NCBI RefSeq assembly: GCF_000174355.1
Contig: NZ_ACIS01000004.1
Coordinates: 344,364 to 408,363 of the forward strand
From: Pseudogulbenkiania ferrooxidans 2002
GTDB lineage: Bacteria > Pseudomonadota > Gammaproteobacteria > Burkholderiales > Chromobacteriaceae
Direction: 5' to 3'
Length of the DNA: 64,000 nucleotides
The translations under genes were made by a program, and so were the position numbers. Under the pieces are notes generated by a model. The model had not been told where the DNA came from. It searched no databases and worked only from the letters and a program-made list of their open reading frames with translations. How positions within the stretch are numbered: position 1 is the stretch's first letter; the number at the start of each line of letters is the position of its first letter. This document shows positions 8,510-16,982 of the stretch, in pieces.

Positions 8510-10618
8510 GTGGCAGAGAATCACTTCGGTACAAACGCAAAATTGTTGGTCGTGGACGACGAACCCCGCATGCGGGAAAGCCTGTGCCTGTTGTTGCGGG
8601 GGCGGAATTACGACGTGCGCGCCTGCCACGACGGCCAGTCGGCCCTGGAACAGCTCATGGCGGGCGGTGTGGATTTGATGCTGCTCGATCTGCACCTGGG
8701 CGACATGAACGGGCTCGACCTGCTGGGGATGATACAGCGTGCCGGCATCGATACCGAGGTGCTGGTGGTGAGCGGCGACACGGCTTTCGATTCCGCCGTT
8801 TGCGCGTTGCGCAGCGGAGCAAGCGATTATGTCTGCAAGCCCTATGCCGTAGAGGAGCTCATGCACCGGGTCGAGCTGGCCCTGCAGCGCCGCAGCCTGG
8901 CGCGTGCCAACCTGGCCATGGCGCAGCAGCTGCACACCTCGGAGCGCATGCATCGGTCCCTGGTGGAGGCGTCGCCCGACCTCATCTTCACGCTGGACGA
9001 GCGCTTTTGCTTTACGTTTGCCAATGAACGTACCCACGGCTTGATCGGCTATTCGCCGCAGGAACTGCTTGGCCAATCGCTGCTCGATCTGGTCTTGCCG
9101 GTGGATGCCGAACGGGTCCGCTATGTGCTGGAGCATCGGACGGGGCAGCGCGCCATCGAGTTTCGCATCGCTAGCAGGGGGGGCGAGATCGCCGAGCGGC
9201 ACTTCGAAGCCAGCCTGGTGCCGGTGGCGCTCGACTTGCCGCAGCTGTCGAGCCGCCTGTATGGCGTGGCGCGTGATGTGACCGACAAAAAGCACGCAGA
9301 ACACCGCATGGCCTACCTGGCCTACCACGATTTGCTCACCGGCCTGCCCAACCGAGCCCTGTTCCGCGACCGGCTCGGGCTGGCGATCATGCAGGCCAAG
9401 CGCAAGGGACGCCAGGTGGCGGTCCTGTTCGTCGATCTGGACCGCTTCAAGCTCGCCAACGATACCTTCGGCCATATCAAGGGCGATGAGCTGCTCAAGC
9501 AAGTGGGGCAGCGTCTGCAATGCGTCTTGCGCGAGTGCGACACGCTGGCCCGGCTGGGCGGCGACGAGTTCACCATCCTGCTGCCGGACCTGAGCGGCAA
9601 GGAGGATGCCGCACTGCTCGCGGGCAAGCTGGTCAAGGAGGTTGCCGCACCGTTCAGCATCGACGGCGACGATGTGTTCCTCACCGTCAGCATCGGCATC
9701 GCGGTGTTTCCCGACGATGGCGACGACATCGAAACCCTGCTGCGTCATGCCGATATCGCCATGTACCAGGTCAAGGCCCAGGGCAAGAATGGTTTCGGCT
9801 TCTTCCTGCCGGTGATGGACGCCGCTGCCAGCCAGCGCCTGAGGATGGAAAACGAGGTCCGGCGCGCCCTGGAACTGGAGCAGTTCGAGCTGTACTACCA
9901 GCCGCAAGTCGAATTCGACAGCCGCCGGATCATCGGCTGTGAAGCCTTGATCCGCTGGCCGCACCCGACCCGCGGGCTGGTTCCGCCGGGGGCCTTCCTG
10001 GGAGTGATCGAAGAGATCGGGCTGATGAAGCCGCTCACCTACTGGGTGATCGAGCGTGCCTGCCAGACGCTGCGTGAATGGAAACTCGCCGGCCTCGAGC
10101 TGTCGCGAATGTCGGTCAACGTGCCGCCCGAGGTCTTGGTCGACGACGATTTCTACGACTATCTGATCGCGACGGTAGACCGCTACGGTATCCGTCGCCA
10201 GAGCTTCGAGATCGAGATCACCGAGAACGCTTTCATCGCCGATCAGCAAGCCATGTCGTTGAAACTGGCGGGGTTGGCCGAAGAGGGCATCCGCGTGGCT
10301 ATCGACGATTTCGGCACGCAGTATTCGTCGCTGAGCTACCTGCGCCATCTGCCGGTGACGACGCTCAAGATCGATCAGTCCTTCGTGCGCGAAATCGAAG
10401 CCGGCAAGGAGGATTCGCCCATCGTGCGCGCCATCGTCGCCATCGCCGCCGGGCTCAACCTGAACCTGGTGGCCGAAGGGGTGGAAACCGAGGTCCAGGC
10501 GGACTATCTCGGCAGCCTGGGCGCGGTGGAGATGCAGGGCTATCTGTTCGGCAAACCCATGCCCGCGTCGGATTTCCGCCGGCTGTTGCACCAGGAAGCC
10601 GCGGTGATGTCGGTCTAG
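8510..10618 (+). CDS. Response regulator with PAS, GGDEF and EAL domains
   Basis: Protein of 702 residues joining a receiver (V-V-D-D-E-P, acceptor Asp near residue 60 in L-L-D-L-H-L, C-K-P-Y lysine), a PAS domain (about 150-265), a diguanylate cyclase with intact G-G-D-E-F near residue 350, and a cyclic-di-GMP phosphodiesterase with intact E-A-L near 478. Other EAL catalytic positions are present (E-I-T-E-N, I-D-D-F-G-T, L-K-I-D, V-A-E-G-V-E-T, M-Q-G-Y); the usual G after D-F-G-T is Q. Both activities may therefore be real, with phosphorylation by the upstream HDOD kinase setting the balance. I prefer the GTG at 8510, which follows AAGGGGG; an ATG at 8489 in the same frame has no ribosome site. 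A GTTGGCCGAA copy at 10273-10282 is read Leu-Ala-Glu. Confidence 0.9.
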   Translation: MAENHFGTNAKLLVVDDEPRMRESLCLLLRGRNYDVRACHDGQSALEQLMAGGVDLMLLDLHLGDMNGLDLLGMIQRAGIDTEVLVVSGDTAFDSAVCALRSGASDYVCKPYAVEELMHRVELALQRRSLARANLAMAQQLHTSERMHRSLVEASPDLIFTLDERFCFTFANERTHGLIGYSPQELLGQSLLDLVLPVDAERVRYVLEHRTGQRAIEFRIASRGGEIAERHFEASLVPVALDLPQLSSRLYGVARDVTDKKHAEHRMAYLAYHDLLTGLPNRALFRDRLGLAIMQAKRKGRQVAVLFVDLDRFKLANDTFGHIKGDELLKQVGQRLQCVLRECDTLARLGGDEFTILLPDLSGKEDAALLAGKLVKEVAAPFSIDGDDVFLTVSIGIAVFPDDGDDIETLLRHADIAMYQVKAQGKNGFGFFLPVMDAAASQRLRMENEVRRALELEQFELYYQPQVEFDSRRIIGCEALIRWPHPTRGLVPPGAFLGVIEEIGLMKPLTYWVIERACQTLREWKLAGLELSRMSVNVPPEVLVDDDFYDYLIATVDRYGIRRQSFEIEITENAFIADQQAMSLKLAGLAEEGIRVAIDDFGTQYSSLSYLRHLPVTTLKIDQSFVREIEAGKEDSPIVRAIVAIAAGLNLNLVAEGVETEVQADYLGSLGAVEMQGYLFGKPMPASDFRRLLHQEAAVMSV

Positions 10619-10833
10619 GTGAGCCGCTTCGGCCAGTCCGGGTGGCTCACGCATGCAACATTGCCGGCAGAAACGGGGCATCTGTTTTGGCGCGAGACGC
10701 CCCGGTCCCCCGCTGGGTGACCTACCGTGCTGGCCCGCAGCGGCTGGCAGCCCATGACGTCGAACGGCCGGTTCCCGGCCGACACTGCCCGATAATCCCT
10801 CCGCCCCCACGGTCGTGCCGATAGGGACGTTCC

Positions 10834-12030
10834 TCATGCCCTCCCTTTTTGCCGCATGCAGGACAGCAGGGCCAGGACGGGGAAGGCGCTGCCAGCCAGG
10901 CTGACCCATGTCCAGCCGCCATGCTGATACAGGATGCTGGCGATGGCTGAGCCGGTGGCCCCTCCGACGAAAACGCTGGTCATGTAGAGCGCGTTGAGTC
11001 GATTGCGGATGGCCGGGTTGAGTGCGTAGATCTCGCGTTGCCCCAGCACCATGTTCGTTTGCACGCAGAAGTCCAGCACGACCCCCGTCACCACCAGGCC
11101 CGCGACCCCCAACGAAGGAACAAGCAGTACGGGCAGAAAGCTCAAGGCTCCGACCGCGAGTGCCGCCAGGGTGGCGGGACGCGTATGTCCGGCATCTGCC
11201 AGTCGGCCGCTGATGGGGGCGGCGATGGCACCGATGGCGCCAACCAGGGCGAAAATGGCGATGTGCGATTGGTTCAGCCCGTGGTGCTGGGTCAGTTCGA
11301 GCGGAACGGCGGTCCAGAACAAGCTGAATGTTGCGAACATGCACGCCTGGTAGAACGAGCGCTGCCGCAGGACGGGCGTGCTTGCCATCAGCGTTGCCAA
11401 AGAGCGCAGTAGCTGGCCGTAGCTCGCTTTATGGTCCGGTTGGCGACTGGGCATGGTGGCGGCCAGCAGCAGGGTGATGGCGGCCATCAGGATCGAGGCC
11501 GTGCCAAACACAGCGCGCCAGCCGAAGTGGTCGGCCATGAAGCTCGCGAGCGGGCGTGCCAGCAGAATGCCGAGCAGCAGCCCGCCCATGATGCCGCCGA
11601 CCACGCGTCCCCGCGAAGCCTCTGGCGACAGGTGGGCCGCCAGCGGAATCAACAGCTGAACGGACACAGAGCTGAATCCAAGCAGCAGCGAGACCAGCAG
11701 AAACAGGCCTGGCTGTCGCGCCAGCGCGGTGGCGGCCAGGCTGACGATCGAGAGCATGGCGGTGCCGATCAGCAGGCGCCGGTTTTCGAGCAGATCCCCC
11801 AGCGGCACCAGGAAGAACAAGCCGAGGGCATAGCCGATCTGCGTCAGCGACACGATCAGGCTGGCGGTCTGGCCGGACAGGTGTATGTCTGGCGCAATCA
11901 AGCCGATGATCGGCTGGGCGTAGTAGATATTGGCGACGATGGCGCCGCAGCAGAAGGCGAACAAGGCGATCATGGTGCGGGTCATGGCCATCGGCGTACC
12001 CGTCGGTACGGTGTGCTGCAGTGTTTTCAT
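10834..12030 (-). CDS. MFS transporter (drug/sugar efflux type)
   Basis: About 398 residues, about 12 hydrophobic spans, major facilitator superfamily. The N-terminus (Y-Y-A-Q-P-I-I-G-L-I-A) and loop P-L-G-D-L-L-E-N-R-R-L match the MFS exporters annotated as arabinose-efflux or YnfM-like permeases. The ATG at 12030 follows AGGGAG; the frame extends upstream to 12159 but with non-membrane, GC-biased sequence. It is divergent from a LysR regulator at 12235, a usual arrangement in which the regulator controls the exporter. The substrate is not deducible. Confidence 0.85.
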   Translation of the reverse strand: MKTLQHTVPTGTPMAMTRTMIALFAFCCGAIVANIYYAQPIIGLIAPDIHLSGQTASLIVSLTQIGYALGLFFLVPLGDLLENRRLLIGTAMLSIVSLAATALARQPGLFLLVSLLLGFSSVSVQLLIPLAAHLSPEASRGRVVGGIMGGLLLGILLARPLASFMADHFGWRAVFGTASILMAAITLLLAATMPSRQPDHKASYGQLLRSLATLMASTPVLRQRSFYQACMFATFSLFWTAVPLELTQHHGLNQSHIAIFALVGAIGAIAAPISGRLADAGHTRPATLAALAVGALSFLPVLLVPSLGVAGLVVTGVVLDFCVQTNMVLGQREIYALNPAIRNRLNALYMTSVFVGGATGSAIASILYQHGGWTWVSLAGSAFPVLALLSCMRQKGRA

Positions 12031-12234
12031 AGCAGGCTCTCCCTGGCGGCGGGCGCGTAACGATAGGGAGTCCCTGGCGGGAGGGTGGCGGGTGAAGCAG
12101 GGATGTCGTGCTCGATGAATTCCATGGACAGCTCCTTGGGCAAGATGATCATGCCGCAAGCTTAGTTGTTGTCATTCGCGCGTTGAATGCCTATAAATCG
12201 CAACCTGGCATTGCATTTTTCGCAAAGGATCGGC

Positions 12235-13146
12235 ATGGATAAATTGCTGGCATTGAGAACGCTGGTGGAAGTGGCCGAAACGGGAGGGTTTTCCAAGGCC
12301 GCTCGGCGGCTCGGTGTGGCGACGTCGTCGGTGACGAGGCTGATGGACGCGCTGGAGCAGTCGCTGGGGACCGTCCTGCTCACACGTACCACCCGCCGGG
12401 TGCTGTTGACGGATGCCGGGGCCAACTACCTCGAGCAGGTATCCCGGCTCCTTGCCGATCTGGAGGAGGCCGACAGCAGCATTGCCGACGGCAGGGAAGA
12501 GCCGATGGGCTCGTTGCGGGTAGCCGTTCCCGTGACCTATAGCCGCCTCTGCTTGGGGGGCGCTCTTTCCGGTTTCATGACCACCTATCCGCGCGTGAAG
12601 CTGGACCTCGTGGTGTCGGATGCGTATCAGGATCTGGCGGTGGAGCGTCTCGACCTTGCCGTCAGGATCGGGCTGCCGAATCGGGACGAGCATCTGATCG
12701 TGAAGAAGCTGGCGGAGAATCGACGCTTTCTGGTGGCGGGCCCTGATTATCTGGAACGGCACGGCACGCCGCGTGCGCCGATCGAGCTGGCGTCACATGC
12801 CTGCCTTCGTTTTGCATACCGGCCGGGGCGTCAGCGCTGGACATTCCGGTCGGACGCCCGGAGCGAAGAGGTCGAGGTCGACGGTCCGTTCATCACCAAC
12901 AGCCTGGACATGCTGCACGAAGCCGTGCTTGGCGGCCACGGCATCGCGTTACTGCCGGAGTGGGTTGTGCAGCAGGATATCCGCGCGGGGCGTGTGCTGC
13001 GCTTGTGCGACGCGTGGAGCGTGACGCCGCAGCAGGGCGACGCGTATGTGTACGCCGCCTATTTGCCCAACCGCCGCCACTCGCGCAAGGTCCATGCCTT
13101 CATCCAGTACCTGGAGGAATGGCTGCGGGCCCAGCATCAAGGTTAG
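12235..13146 (+). CDS. LysR-family transcriptional regulator
   Basis: 303 residues. The winged helix-turn-helix lies at about residues 1-60 (F-S-K-A-A-R-R-L-G-V-A-T-S-S-V-T-R), and the substrate-binding domain at about 90-295. The ATG at 12235 follows AAAGGA; the frame could extend to 12187 but M-D-K-L-L-A-L-R-T-L is the normal LysR beginning. The sequence is of the CrgA/PA0477-like group that pairs with exporters. It shares an approximately 200-base control region with the divergent MFS gene, which it probably regulates; the effector is unknown. Confidence 0.9.
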   Translation: MDKLLALRTLVEVAETGGFSKAARRLGVATSSVTRLMDALEQSLGTVLLTRTTRRVLLTDAGANYLEQVSRLLADLEEADSSIADGREEPMGSLRVAVPVTYSRLCLGGALSGFMTTYPRVKLDLVVSDAYQDLAVERLDLAVRIGLPNRDEHLIVKKLAENRRFLVAGPDYLERHGTPRAPIELASHACLRFAYRPGRQRWTFRSDARSEEVEVDGPFITNSLDMLHEAVLGGHGIALLPEWVVQQDIRAGRVLRLCDAWSVTPQQGDAYVYAAYLPNRRHSRKVHAFIQYLEEWLRAQHQG

Positions 13147-13364
13147 GGCGGAATCGGGCAGCAGGCGAGCTGGCGGGTAGCAAGGGCTGGCGGAGCCCCT
13201 GACATTCCGCAGCCGGATCCGTTCGTCGTGGCGGGGAGCGGGGCACTTGCTGTGGCGCTGGTCGTTCTTTCCGGCCTGTCGAGACGGTCTCGTCTTCAAC
13301 GACAGCGGCAAGTTCGGGTATGGTTCCGGTATTGCCGTTAACCAGGCCTGTCCCATCCCTGATC

Positions 13365-14495
13365 ATGAAACGTATCGAACATTCTTTGCTCTCCCCTGGT
13401 CTCGGCTCCAGCCGGCAGTTGTGCAGCCTGCATTTCGGCAGCGCCGGACAGGGGCAGAAGGTCTATATCCAGGCTGCGCTGCACGCCGACGAACTCCCCG
13501 GCATGTTGGTAGCGTGGCATCTCAAGGCGGCCCTGCAGGCGCTGGAAGACGCCGGCCACCTGCACGGCGAGGTGGTGCTGGTGCCACAAGCGAATCCGAT
13601 CGGCCAAGACCAGACCCTGCTCGGACTGCAGTTGGGCCGTTTCGAGATGGCCAGCGGCGAAAATTTCAACCGTAATTACCCGGCCCTGCTCGAGGGGGTC
13701 TACCGGCGCGTGAAGCCGCACTTGTCCGGCGACGCCATTGCCAATGCCCAACTGATTCGCGCCGCCATCCGCGCCGAGCTGGCGGTCTGGCCGGTAAGTA
13801 CCGAACTGCAGAGCCTCCGCCAGCGCCTGATGTCGCTGGCGGCCGACGCCGACATCGTGCTCGACCTGCATTGCGATTACCGTGCCGCGCTGCACGTCTA
13901 TACCGGCACGCCGCTGTGGTCGCAGTGCGAGCCGTTGTCACGCTATCTCGGCTCGCAGGCGCAATTGCTGGCGACCGAGTCCGGCGGTGATCCGTTCGAT
14001 GAAGCCTGCAGCCGCCTCTGGTGGGAGCTGCAGGAGAAGGCGCGGCAGGACGGTCTCGACGTGCCGATCGAGTTGGCGGCGCTGGTCGTGACGGTGGAGT
14101 TGCGTGGCCAGGGCGATGTCCGGCATGAGCTGGCGGAGCGGGATGCGGCGGCGATCCTGGAGTTTCTGCGCTACCGCGGCGTGATTACCGACCGCCCGGC
14201 GGCCGAGCTGCCGCCGCTCGATTATCCGGCGACACCGCTGGCCGGATCGGAGAATCTTTGTGCCCCGCACTCCGGGGTCGTGACCTTCCTGGTCGCCCCG
14301 GGTACCCGGGTGGAGCCGGGCCAGCCGGTGTTGGAGGTGATCGATCCGCTGAATGACCGGGTCAGCGTGCTGAGCTCGGCGCATGGCGGCATGGTGTACG
14401 TGCTGGAGAGCCGCCATTTCGCCACCACCGGGATGGTACTCGCCAAGGTGGCGACGCCCCACGCCTTCAAGACCGGGTCGCTGCTGTCGGCCTGA
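13365..14495 (+). CDS. Succinylglutamate desuccinylase/aspartoacylase-family zinc deacylase
   Basis: 376 residues of the M14-like AstE/AspA family, which cut acyl or amide bonds using one zinc. The metal motif H-A-D-E (His40, Glu43) and the later L-D-L-H-C-D histidine are visible, with F-N-R-N-Y-P characteristic of the family. The C-terminal 90 residues form a barrel-sandwich-like region (S-G-V-V-T-F-L-V-A-P-G-T-R-V-E-P-G-Q) seen in many members. No arginine-degradation genes flank it, so AstE itself is unlikely; substrate unknown. The ATG at 13365 is chosen because family homology begins there, although no strong ribosome site is seen. An ATG at 13320 is an alternative. Confidence 0.8.
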   Translation: MKRIEHSLLSPGLGSSRQLCSLHFGSAGQGQKVYIQAALHADELPGMLVAWHLKAALQALEDAGHLHGEVVLVPQANPIGQDQTLLGLQLGRFEMASGENFNRNYPALLEGVYRRVKPHLSGDAIANAQLIRAAIRAELAVWPVSTELQSLRQRLMSLAADADIVLDLHCDYRAALHVYTGTPLWSQCEPLSRYLGSQAQLLATESGGDPFDEACSRLWWELQEKARQDGLDVPIELAALVVTVELRGQGDVRHELAERDAAAILEFLRYRGVITDRPAAELPPLDYPATPLAGSENLCAPHSGVVTFLVAPGTRVEPGQPVLEVIDPLNDRVSVLSSAHGGMVYVLESRHFATTGMVLAKVATPHAFKTGSLLSA

Positions 14496-14511
14496 TAGGG
14501 TGAGCCGTGCT

Positions 14512-15102
14512 TCAGTCCGCCAGCGCCGCGTGCACCGCGGCGCGCAGCGCCGGCACCACCTCGTCGTCGAACCAGGGTTTGCTGACGAACCAGCGCACGT
14601 TGCGCGGGCTGGGGTGGGGCAGCACGAAGAACGCCGGTTGGTACTCGCGCCAGGCCTTGACGGTGTCGGTCAGGGTCTTCTTACGCCGCTTTCCTAGGTG
14701 CCAGGCCTGGGCGTATTGGCCGATCAGCAGCGTCAGGCGGATGTCGGGCAGCTGGGCCAGCAGGCGCTGGCGCCATAGCGCGGCGCATTCCGGGCGCGGC
14801 GGGGCATCGCCGCTGCCGTGCTTGCCGGGGTAGCAGAAGCCCATCGGCACGATGGCGAGCCGGGCCGGGTCGTAGAAGGTGTCGCGGTCCAGGTCGAGCC
14901 AGCGCCGCAGGCGGTCGCCCGAGGGATCGTTGAAGGGCAGGCCGGTCTGGTGCACGCGTACGCCGGGGGCTTGGCCCACCAGCAGGATGCGTGCCGTCGC
15001 CGCCGCCTGCACTACTGGGCGCGGCCCCAGCGGCAGCTGCACTTCACAGTGGCGGCAGGCGCGGATCTCCGCCAGCAGCGTGTCGAGCCCGTGGTCGTCC
15101 AT
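14512..15102 (-). CDS. Uracil-DNA glycosylase superfamily protein with Fe-S cysteine pattern
   Basis: 196 residues. It has glycosylase motif A-like G-Q-A-P-G-V-R-V-H-Q-T-G and motif B-like H-P-S-P-R-N. Four cysteines (16, 19, 90, 106) give C-x2-C ... C-x15-C, matching the 4Fe-4S pattern of family 4/5 glycosylases. It likely removes uracil or a related damaged base from DNA, but motif A differs from classical families so the exact substrate is open. It lies 6 bases downstream of the EamA gene stop on the same strand, suggesting one transcript, and is convergent with the deacylase gene. Confidence 0.82.
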   Translation of the reverse strand: MDDHGLDTLLAEIRACRHCEVQLPLGPRPVVQAAATARILLVGQAPGVRVHQTGLPFNDPSGDRLRRWLDLDRDTFYDPARLAIVPMGFCYPGKHGSGDAPPRPECAALWRQRLLAQLPDIRLTLLIGQYAQAWHLGKRRKKTLTDTVKAWREYQPAFFVLPHPSPRNVRWFVSKPWFDDEVVPALRAAVHAALAD

Positions 15103-15108
15103 GGCGTT

Positions 15109-15993
15109 TCAGCGTCCGGCTTGGCGCTTGCCGGCGATCACCAGCCATACCCCGCCCAGGATGGCGATCGAGGCCAGCACCAGGCGCAGCGTGACCGGTT
15201 CGCCCAGCAGCACCACGCCCCCCGCCGCCGCGATCACCGGCACGGTGAGCTGTACCGTGGCTGCGCCGGTGGCGGTCAGCCCGCGCAAGGCGGTGTACCA
15301 CACTGCGTAGCCGACCCCCGAGGCCAGCGCGCCGGAGAGCAGCGCGTAGATGGCGCCAGCGCTGTCCCATGAGGCTGCCGGCATCAGCAGCAGGCTCAGC
15401 GAGATCGCCAGCGGCACGGCACGAAGGAAGTTGCCGGCGGTGACGCGGGTCGGATCGCCCGCGCCTTTGCCGAGCAGCGAGTAGGCCCCCCAGGCCACGC
15501 CGGCCAGCAGCATCAGCACGGCTCCCACCAGCGGCGGCGCCGACAGGCCCGGCAACAGCAGGCCGGCCAGCCCCGCCAGCGCGAGCAGCAAGCCGGCCAG
15601 TTGGCGGGCGCTCAGGCGTTCGCCGCGCGCCAGTCCGATCCCGATCATCGTGGCCTGTACCGCGCCGAACAGCAGCAGCGCGCCCGTCGCCGCCGACAGG
15701 CTGACGTAGGCGAACGAGAACGCGGCGGCGTAGAAGAATAGCGCCAGCGCCGAGCGCCAGCGCCCGTTGTCGCTCCCGGTCGCCGTGCGCAGACGCACGA
15801 TCAACCACAGCACCAGGGCCCCGGAGGCGATGCGCAGGGTGGTGAAGGTGGCCGGGTCGATGCTGGTGTGCTTGAGCGCCTGGCGGCAGAGCAGGGAGTT
15901 GCCGGCAAACGCCGTCATGGCCAGCAGCGTGAGCAGGACGACGCGCTGGCGCGAAAGGGAGGGGGCGCCGGTGGCGGCAAAGCTGGTCGACAT
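15109..15993 (-). CDS. EamA/DMT-family permease
   Basis: 294 residues with ten hydrophobic segments in two EamA repeats, the drug/metabolite transporter architecture. The ATG at 15993 (M-S-T-S-F-A-A) follows GAGGAA; the frame extends upstream to 16065 but that stretch crosses the terminator of the next gene. Such permeases export amino acids, nucleosides or other metabolites; the substrate is unknown. It is probably co-transcribed with the downstream glycosylase gene. Confidence 0.85.
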   Translation of the reverse strand: MSTSFAATGAPSLSRQRVVLLTLLAMTAFAGNSLLCRQALKHTSIDPATFTTLRIASGALVLWLIVRLRTATGSDNGRWRSALALFFYAAAFSFAYVSLSAATGALLLFGAVQATMIGIGLARGERLSARQLAGLLLALAGLAGLLLPGLSAPPLVGAVLMLLAGVAWGAYSLLGKGAGDPTRVTAGNFLRAVPLAISLSLLLMPAASWDSAGAIYALLSGALASGVGYAVWYTALRGLTATGAATVQLTVPVIAAAGGVVLLGEPVTLRLVLASIAILGGVWLVIAGKRQAGR

Positions 15994-16048
15994 GGGGGTT
16001 CCTCGGAATGAAGAGTGTCCCCATTTTAGGCGGAGTTTGCCGCAAAAG

Positions 16049-16079
16049 GTTGGCCGAAGCGGCATGGGCTTCGGCCAAC
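16049..16079 (-). terminator. Terminator made from two head-to-head GTTGGCCGAA copies
   Basis: Perfect 12-bp stem, GTTGGCCGAAGC (16049-16060) with GCTTCGGCCAAC (16068-16079), 7-base loop. Read on the minus strand it follows the stop of the gene at 16096 by about 16 bases and is trailed by CTTTT. Each arm contains one full copy of the dispersed 10-mer. Paired uptake sequences acting as terminators are a known feature of Neisseria genomes. Confidence 0.85.
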
Positions 16080-16095
16080 TTTGGTACGAGGCGGC

Positions 16096-16461
16096 CTAGC
16101 GGCGGAAGCCGCCGACCGGGCTCAGGTAACTGGGCTTGATATCCGCCAGCGCGGCCTGGAGTTCGGCACTGGGGTGGCCGTAGAGGCTGAGGCGGGTCGG
16201 TGTCAGCAGCGCCAAGAAGCGTTCGGCGAAGTGTGTGCCGAAGTTGTCCAAGTGGGTCAGCGCCGCCGCCGAGTCACGGTAGCGTTCGTAGATGTGGCAG
16301 GTCGTGCCGTCGCTGCTGACGTTCCATTCGTAATTCAGCGCATCGGGCTCGTTGGCGCCGGTCGCCTCGACCATCTCGGTCATCAGGTGGTCGAAGGCCT
16401 CGCGCTGGCCGGGCTGGATGGCGAGTTCCAGCAGCCAGTACACTTCCTGGTTCATCTCCAT
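16096..16461 (-). CDS. Putative quinol monooxygenase (antibiotic biosynthesis monooxygenase fold)
   Basis: 121 residues, dimeric alpha/beta-barrel (ABM/YgiN-like) type. The sequence reads E-V-Y-W-L-L-E-L-A-I-Q-P-G-Q-R-E-A-F then N-Y-E-W and I-Y-E-R-Y-R-D-S-A-A-A-L-T-H, typical of the family. The ATG at 16461 follows AAGGAG at good distance; longer readings upstream are not supported. Members oxidise quinols or other small aromatics without cofactors, but many have no known substrate. It stands as a single-gene unit with its own terminator. Confidence 0.75.
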   Translation of the reverse strand: MEMNQEVYWLLELAIQPGQREAFDHLMTEMVEATGANEPDALNYEWNVSSDGTTCHIYERYRDSAAALTHLDNFGTHFAERFLALLTPTRLSLYGHPSAELQAALADIKPSYLSPVGGFRR

Positions 16462-16778
16462 GCTCCTTGTGCTTCTTGTGACTGCCGGGGTTGAGAGAGG
16501 GGGGCAACGGCTGGTTGCGGCCCGTACCGGAACCTGCAGTAAACATAGTTCAAGAAACGCAGCGCTGCGCCAGGATGAAACGCGTTTGGCGGGTCGGCTC
16601 CCGAGGGTGGGCGTTGCACCGCCCAAGGTTGGCCGAAGCCCGGGCGATGCGAGCGCCGCACGGTTATCGCCTGGCCGGTCGGGTCGGCGGGGGCGGGGCA
16701 TCTCGGCGGCCCCGCTCACGCCGGATCGCGTACAATGCCGCATCGTTTTTCGACATTTCTTTCAGGACGCGAATCGCC
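16462..16778. other. Intergenic region between divergent genes
   Basis: About 317 bases. It contains one GTTGGCCGAA copy (16628-16637), a small TGGGCG/CGCCCA hairpin just before it, and a TACAAT hexamer at 16731-16736 that could be the -10 of the plus-strand gene at 16779. No gene seen. Confidence 0.5.
16628..16637 (+). repeat. Candidate DNA uptake sequence, intergenic copy
   Basis: Exact GTTGGCCGAA with the extended form AAGGTTGGCCGAAG, single orientation, no partner arm. Confidence 0.7.
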
Positions 16779-16982
16779 ATGGCAAAAAAAGACAAGGATC
16801 TCGACGCGGAAACCCAGGCGCTGCTGGAGTGGTGCGCCGAAGTCGAGGCCCTGCTGGTGGCCGCCGGAGCCACCCCGCGCGAGGCGCAGGAGCACATCGA
16901 AGAGCAGGCCGAGTGGTACACCGACCAGTTCTACGACGGGCTGACGCCGGAAGAGGCGGCCAAGGCGGCGTTGAATGACTGA
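16779..16982 (+). CDS. Small conserved-looking acidic protein
   Basis: 67 residues, strongly acidic and helical (L-D-A-E-T-Q-A-L-L-E-W-C-A-E-V-E-A-L-L...), ending L-T-P-E-E-A-A-K-A-A-L-N-D. The ATG at 16779 is preceded by a plausible promoter hexamer at 16731. The stop overlaps the start of the exonuclease gene, so the two are coupled. I do not recognise a named family; the coupling suggests a partner or regulator of the exonuclease, which is inference only. Confidence 0.65.
   Translation: MAKKDKDLDAETQALLEWCAEVEALLVAAGATPREAQEHIEEQAEWYTDQFYDGLTPEEAAKAALND

Noticed and set aside
8384..11344. Very long minus-strand frame opposite the kinase and regulator genes
   Set aside because: Composition is of the GC-rich antisense type (rich in H, Q, R), and the plus strand encodes clear domains.
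13147..13364. Possible terminator or small gene after the LysR gene
   Set aside because: Only a 5-bp GC stem without T tract was seen, and no frame has a ribosome site.
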